Below are positions 59,699 through 64,000 of a DNA stretch of 64,000 nucleotides, one piece after another. The position numbers were made by a program, and so were the translations under genes. The DNA is taken from assembly GCF_034140825.1 (NCBI RefSeq), contig NC_089039.1:26981001-27045000 (forward strand), written 5' to 3'. Source of the DNA: Oryza sativa Japonica Group. Lineage: Eukaryota; Streptophyta; Magnoliopsida; Poales; Poaceae. Below the pieces are notes generated by a model that saw nothing but the letters and a program-made list of their open reading frames with translations, was not told the DNA's origin and did no database searches. Within the stretch, counting starts at the first letter, position 1, and every line of letters begins with the position of its first letter.

Positions 59699-60492
59699 TT
59701 AGTGTCCATTTCCAGGCTTCTTACGTGGTTCATGTCTAGGGTTGGGTCCTCCATAGTCATAGTCCTGAACATCTGTCAGAACCCTCCTGCTATGTTTCTG
59801 AATTCTCTGAGGTGGTAAGGACATATGAAACTTAATTAGTACATACATACTTGACTGAAAACTGTAGTTTCTGTAAAGAAAACATCACTGATCATAGCAC
59901 AGTTCTGATGATTATTGTGTCCAACAGCAGCCAGCACATGTATTTATCAGCGAACATTAGATAGTTTCAGAGTCATTTTTTTTATCAGCTAACACGCCTC
60001 TGCACATTTAGCATGCACAACAGGGCAAGTTATACAGTTTTCTTCTCGTTAATACTAAGTCAGCTGTCATGAATCATGTTGGGTCCTTCAAAAATTAAAG
60101 TCAGCTAGCATACGGAGTTATTGATTAAGACCGGAATCGTGAAAAGCACCAAGATAGATCTGAAATATATATTACCCTAACATCTCTCTGATGGTCACTA
60201 CAAAGATTGATGGATAATTAAGTACATACCTCTTTCACTTTAGAAGTCACTTCATAATTGGTATATGCTGTCTCAGCTTGCCCTGCATTTAGACGACAGA
60301 TAAATTAAAACTGTCCATTAATCAGTTACGGACCAAGCAAAAAAGAAAAAAAATCACTGATCAGTATTACACAGCCCGACAGACCAACACACAAAAGAAC
60401 AAGAACATGATAAACAACATGCCTGAAGACGATGAATCGAACAGTAGCAGGATCACGAGGACGACAGTGACCAAGAACTTGAGCTTGCTCAT
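59699..60492 (-). CDS. PSY-like tyrosine-sulfated secreted peptide precursor
   Basis: Exons 60492-60423, 60282-60230 and 59806-59699 join in frame to 76 residues. The start MSKLKFLVTVVLVILLLFDS is a strong signal peptide, then a short pro-region (QAETAYTNYEVTSKVKE) and a basic site KHSRR. Near the C-terminus comes DVQDYDYGGPNPRHEPRKKP. The core DYGGPNPRHEP closely resembles the PSY consensus (for example DYGDPSANPKHDP), where the Tyr after Asp is sulfated and the mature peptide signals through leucine-rich-repeat receptor kinases to promote cell growth. A two-residue gap separates it from the usual spacing, and a GLV/RGF-type peptide is the alternative reading. Intron 1 appears to use a GC donor (TCAG|GCATGT). 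The nearby GT would end translation three codons into exon 2. A TATA box (TATATAAG, minus strand) at 60610-60617 supports an active gene. Prepropeptide length is typical. Confidence 0.72.
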
Positions 60493-60609
60493 GCTGGATG
60501 CAACTGAAACTGATGGCATGAATCAGGTAGCTTATCCCCTTCTTATGCAGATAGTGTGCGAGAGTGTGACTGCACTGTTGGTTGAGGAGCTGCAGTGCCA
60601 TTGCCCTTG

Positions 60610-60617
60610 CTTATATA
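60610..60617 (-). promoter_or_regulatory. TATA box of the PSY-like gene
   Basis: TATATAAG on the minus strand, about 120 bp upstream of the ATG at 60492, predicting a leader of about 90 nt. Confidence 0.6.
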
Positions 60618-61125
60618 CTACCGATGGCCATCCGATGAATTTGCATGATCTACAGCTGGAAAGGACAAGTGAACAGCAGCAGCCTTTTGTCAATGGTGCA
60701 ATGGTGCATACCAACAATGATTTTGCTCTACGAGATAGCGATGATAGCGAAGTCCACAACTCCACAATCCACATGTATGCGCTACCTAGCCGGCCCAAAT
60801 GCAGGGTCAACTATCATACATGCATTTGCATGATTTACCTGCAGAAAGATACCAGATCGACTCGATCTTCAGAAACTACTACCAGAAGAAGAAGTCACTT
60901 AGCCACTTATTGCTTATGCAAGTGCTCAACTTTTTCACTAACCTAGGACGAAAAGAGTAAAGAGTAATACTGACAGGATTAATCTTGAGCTAACTTCTTT
61001 CAGAGAACTGGTGATTAATTAGCTGCAATTAATTAAGGGGCAGTTTAAGTTCGTGCTTGTTGCTGTCTTGTAAGGTGTAGTGTAGTGTACTGTCGTTTGC
61101 ACAATGCACATTCTAGTGGGAGCGC

Positions 61126-61253
61126 TATATATGGGGGAATCTGATAGCTAGCATTGGGTAGCTATCAGGTATCAGCATTCTTCTAAGGTCTTTGGATCAT
61201 GGCAAGTACGAGTACAACCAGGCTTTCGGTGGTGAACGCTGCTGGTGGCGAGT
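61126..61253 (+). other. Candidate promoter and first exon of an unrecognised gene
   Basis: TATATAT at 61126 is followed 70 bp later by ATG at 61199. That frame (MASTSTTRLSVVNAAGGE) runs into a perfect donor GAGT|GTAAGT at 61254. No matching downstream exon was found before the window ends, and the following 2 kb are mostly transposons and a microsatellite. It could be a truncated gene or a gene with a long first intron. Confidence 0.25.
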
Positions 61254-61628
61254 GTAAGTCCACTATACCCTGTTTTGCTGCAGGTCATCGCTGATCGCTG
61301 ATCAGTTGTATGGAAATTTGCTGATAATAGTTAGGCAGTTTTCCACAAATTCAACGTTTTAGAATGTAGATTGTAGAGTACTGTTTTAGCTAAAAGAAAA
61401 TTATTTTTTTAGAGAAGGGTATTTTTTTTACTTGGCCTCTACATCCAACCGGATATATGCAGCCTTTTTAAATTAGGAACTTAGCCCTCAAATAACTCTA
61501 TCTGAAATTCGCTCTTATGAAGATTTGAACTTAGGACCATGTGGTGTTACTTAGGTCACTGCAACCACTAGGCTACATGCCCTTTCACATAGTACATCAC
61601 TAAATTATTTTCATTCGAATTCACCATG

Positions 61629-62128
<500 letters not shown>

Positions 62129-62759
62129 TTCAGATATATTAAAATGTGTATTTATTTAATATCATATTCCCTCTGTTATATATTATGAGAGGTTCAAAGA
62201 TGGACGCAGTTCATATATGTATGAAAACAGTTTGTATCAATATCATCTCTATAGAAATGATAGTCAGTCGGTCAAGGATTTTTTATTTTGTCAATTTAAC
62301 TATTTAATGATGACTGCCATACGTCTGTGATAGAAATTGTAAAAGTTACTTTTTTATATAGATAAAATAAAAAACGGCCTGAAATTTTCGCCACCATTAT
62401 ATTTTCATCATCTATAATATAAGTGTCTTCGTCTACATAGTGCTTTCTATAGTGGAGCTGGTCCTGTTGGTTGCAGTTGCACTTACACATGGCAGGCCAA
62501 CGTAAAACATATATAGTTGCATGCATTGTATCTGTATAGCAGTACTCCTACGTTGTATCTGTATAGCAGTACCTAGAATCGATGCTATGGTGCTAGTCGT
62601 CGACCCAAATGGAAGGGGACTACCGACTACAAGTGCAACGTACGTAAGGTAGCCAGCCAGAAAATACAATCCTCTAACTTTGTGTAGGTTGTAGTTACGT
62701 CACTTATCAGAATATCAGATGCACTTAATAGTGCAGTGGTAAGGAATTTATAGTTTTAA

Positions 62760-63336
62760 GGGTGAATAGCTAATATGGTCCCTGAAGTTTTGTTTCGGGT
62801 TCAGTTTAGTACTTGAAATTTCAAATCATCGAAACAAGTCCTCTAAATTAAACATTTGGGTTAATGTAGTTCTTGGACTCACAAAAAGTGCCATGTGAGC
62901 ATATCAAGTCATCCTCACATGCAGCGATATGAATGAAATGACCATTCTACCCTTATATACCATATAGAAAAGAATAAAAAAAGAAAACAAATGTTTTCAC
63001 GCGTGTATGATCGTTTTACAATTGTCACTTATGATTGCTACAACCAAGCACTGATCGTATAAATTCTTTTGTCGGCCACCCTCCGCAATAATATTGGGCA
63101 TGGGCTGGCCTGTTTATTTTTCCTGTTTGTCTTTTCTTTCTTTTCTATATGGTATATAATGGTAGAATAGTCATTTCATTGAGGATGACTTGGCATGCTC
63201 ACGTGGCATTTTTTTTGGTCTAAGGACTATATTAACCCAAATGATTAATTTAGAGGACTTGTTTGGACGATTTGAAATCTCAAGAACTAAACTGAGCTCA
63301 AAACGAAACTTCAAGGACCATATTAACTATTCACCC
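62760..63336. mobile_element. Mutator-like non-autonomous element with perfect 9-bp TSD
   Basis: The element begins GGGTGAATAGCTAATATGG and ends CCATATTAACTATTCACCC. The terminal inverted repeats are long (about 170-190 bp, GGACCATATTAA...TGCTCACGTGGCA). TAGTTTTAA at 62751-62759 and 63337-63345 is an exact 9-bp target duplication, diagnostic for Mutator-like elements. The centre is short and shows no transposase frame. Confidence 0.9.
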
Positions 63337-63367
63337 TAGTTTTAATCGCACTCGTGCAAAGTAAGTA

Positions 63368-63489
63368 TTCCCTATGTCCCTAAATATAAGAGATTTTGGT
63401 TTGATGTGATATATTTCATATCTAGATTTATCGTATTAGGATTTATCATATCTAACCAAAATCCCTTATATTTAGGGAGGAGGGAGCAC
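63368..63489. mobile_element. Stowaway-type MITE
   Basis: TTCCCTATGTCCCTAAATATAAG at the left mirrors CTTATATTTAGGGAGGAGGGAGCAC at the right, with TA at 63366-63367 and 63490-63491. It lies only 22 bp from the target duplication of the Mutator-like element. Confidence 0.8.
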
Positions 63490-63879
63490 TACGGCGCACC
63501 GACTGACCGACCTATGGGGCTTACCCATGAGCCCCGAAGTTGGACGTGTCAGGTGAGATACGCGCGTGTACCGATGCCACAATATGTACGTATGGTCGAT
63601 GCTGCACCGAGGCTAGCAGCACGAAAGGGCCTCCATAACCTACGCCTAGCCCTAGCACGATGGATGGCACAGTGCGTGCCCATCCTGCATCTGCATGGGT
63701 TAGTGCGTGCTACGCTGCGACGGCGACGATCGATGTAGCCTAGCCGGTGTGTGCAGTGCAGTGCAGGTCAGGATTGCCACTATGACCAAAGGATGCTTGT
63801 GTGCGATCAATAATGGCCGCTCAATGTGTCATCGTACGGTGACACACCACTCATCCTTTGTTGATCTGTGGTGATCGAC

Positions 63880-64000
63880 TTGAGTTAATCGGCAAGGCCC
63901 AGCCCATGGTTTGAGGTCAGGGCCAGGCTGAATTTGGCCCAGTAATTTTGGTTTGAGAAGCCCACTTCGTCACAGCGTCAGGCCGAATTACTGGCCCATG
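63880..64000. promoter_or_regulatory. Site II cluster at the window edge
   Basis: GGCCCA or near copies occur repeatedly at 63896-63997 (AAGGCCCAGCCCATG, TTTGGCCCAGTAA, CTGGCCCATG). Such clusters mark promoters elsewhere in this window, so a gene may begin just beyond the right edge. Confidence 0.35.

Overview
This window is nuclear DNA from a grass and looks like rice (Oryza). The genes have short GC-rich first exons and canonical plant introns. The spacers are AT-rich and crowded with small class II elements of rice type: Stowaway elements with CTCCCTCCGT ends and TA target duplications, Tourist-like elements with GGGCCTGTTTAG ends and 3-bp duplications, CACTA-like and Mutator-like elements. 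I recognised no bacterial, organellar, LTR-retroelement or virus-derived coding sequence.

Layout. 0.5-3.1 kb (+): an IQ67-domain (IQD) calmodulin-binding protein in four coding exons. 5.6-7.4 kb (+): a LONELY GUY-type cytokinin-activating enzyme in seven exons. 7.4-17 kb: a gene-poor spacer with MITEs, a CACTA-like element and a 176-bp AT microsatellite. 17.1-18.3 kb (+): a single-coding-exon bHLH factor of the HECATE/IND/bHLH87 type. 22.5-24.4 kb (+): a frameshifted F-box gene followed by a decayed fragment of its own 3' end. 26.2-27.8 kb (-): an intact inverted paralogue of it. 29.9-33.5 kb (+): a DUF1639 protein with a 1.4-kb intron in its 5' leader. 35.3 kb (-): an arabinogalactan peptide. 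37.6-38.6 kb (+): a single-domain jacalin-like lectin. 39.5-41.6 kb (-): ribosomal protein eL28, with an expanded repeat in an intron. 44.5 kb (-): an 87-aa protein I do not recognise. 45.4-48.0 kb (-): a 65-aa membrane-type protein in three tiny exons. 51.0-54.3 kb (-): an alpha/beta-hydrolase in ten exons. 59.7-60.5 kb (-): a 76-aa secreted-peptide precursor in three exons that looks like a PSY-type tyrosine-sulfated peptide. The last 3.5 kb hold a microsatellite-bearing MITE, a Mutator-like element with a perfect 9-bp target duplication, and a Stowaway element.

The genes do not form an operon or pathway; this is ordinary eukaryotic gene order. Several housekeeping-type promoters share clusters of the Site II motif (TGGGCC/GGCCCA), with a telo-box at the eL28 gene, which suggests common growth-linked transcription.

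The most interesting item is the PSY-like peptide gene. Its three exons are each too short to stand out as open frames, its first intron appears to use a GC donor, and it has its own TATA box. Other points worth a second look are a possible intron-retention isoform of the hydrolase lacking the C-terminal hydrophobic segment, the two-step tandem duplication inside the eL28 intron, the F-box duplication/decay series, nested Stowaway elements, and a MITE that makes up most of the jacalin intron. All exon maps are read by eye from splice signals and frame continuity; no alignment or expression data were available.
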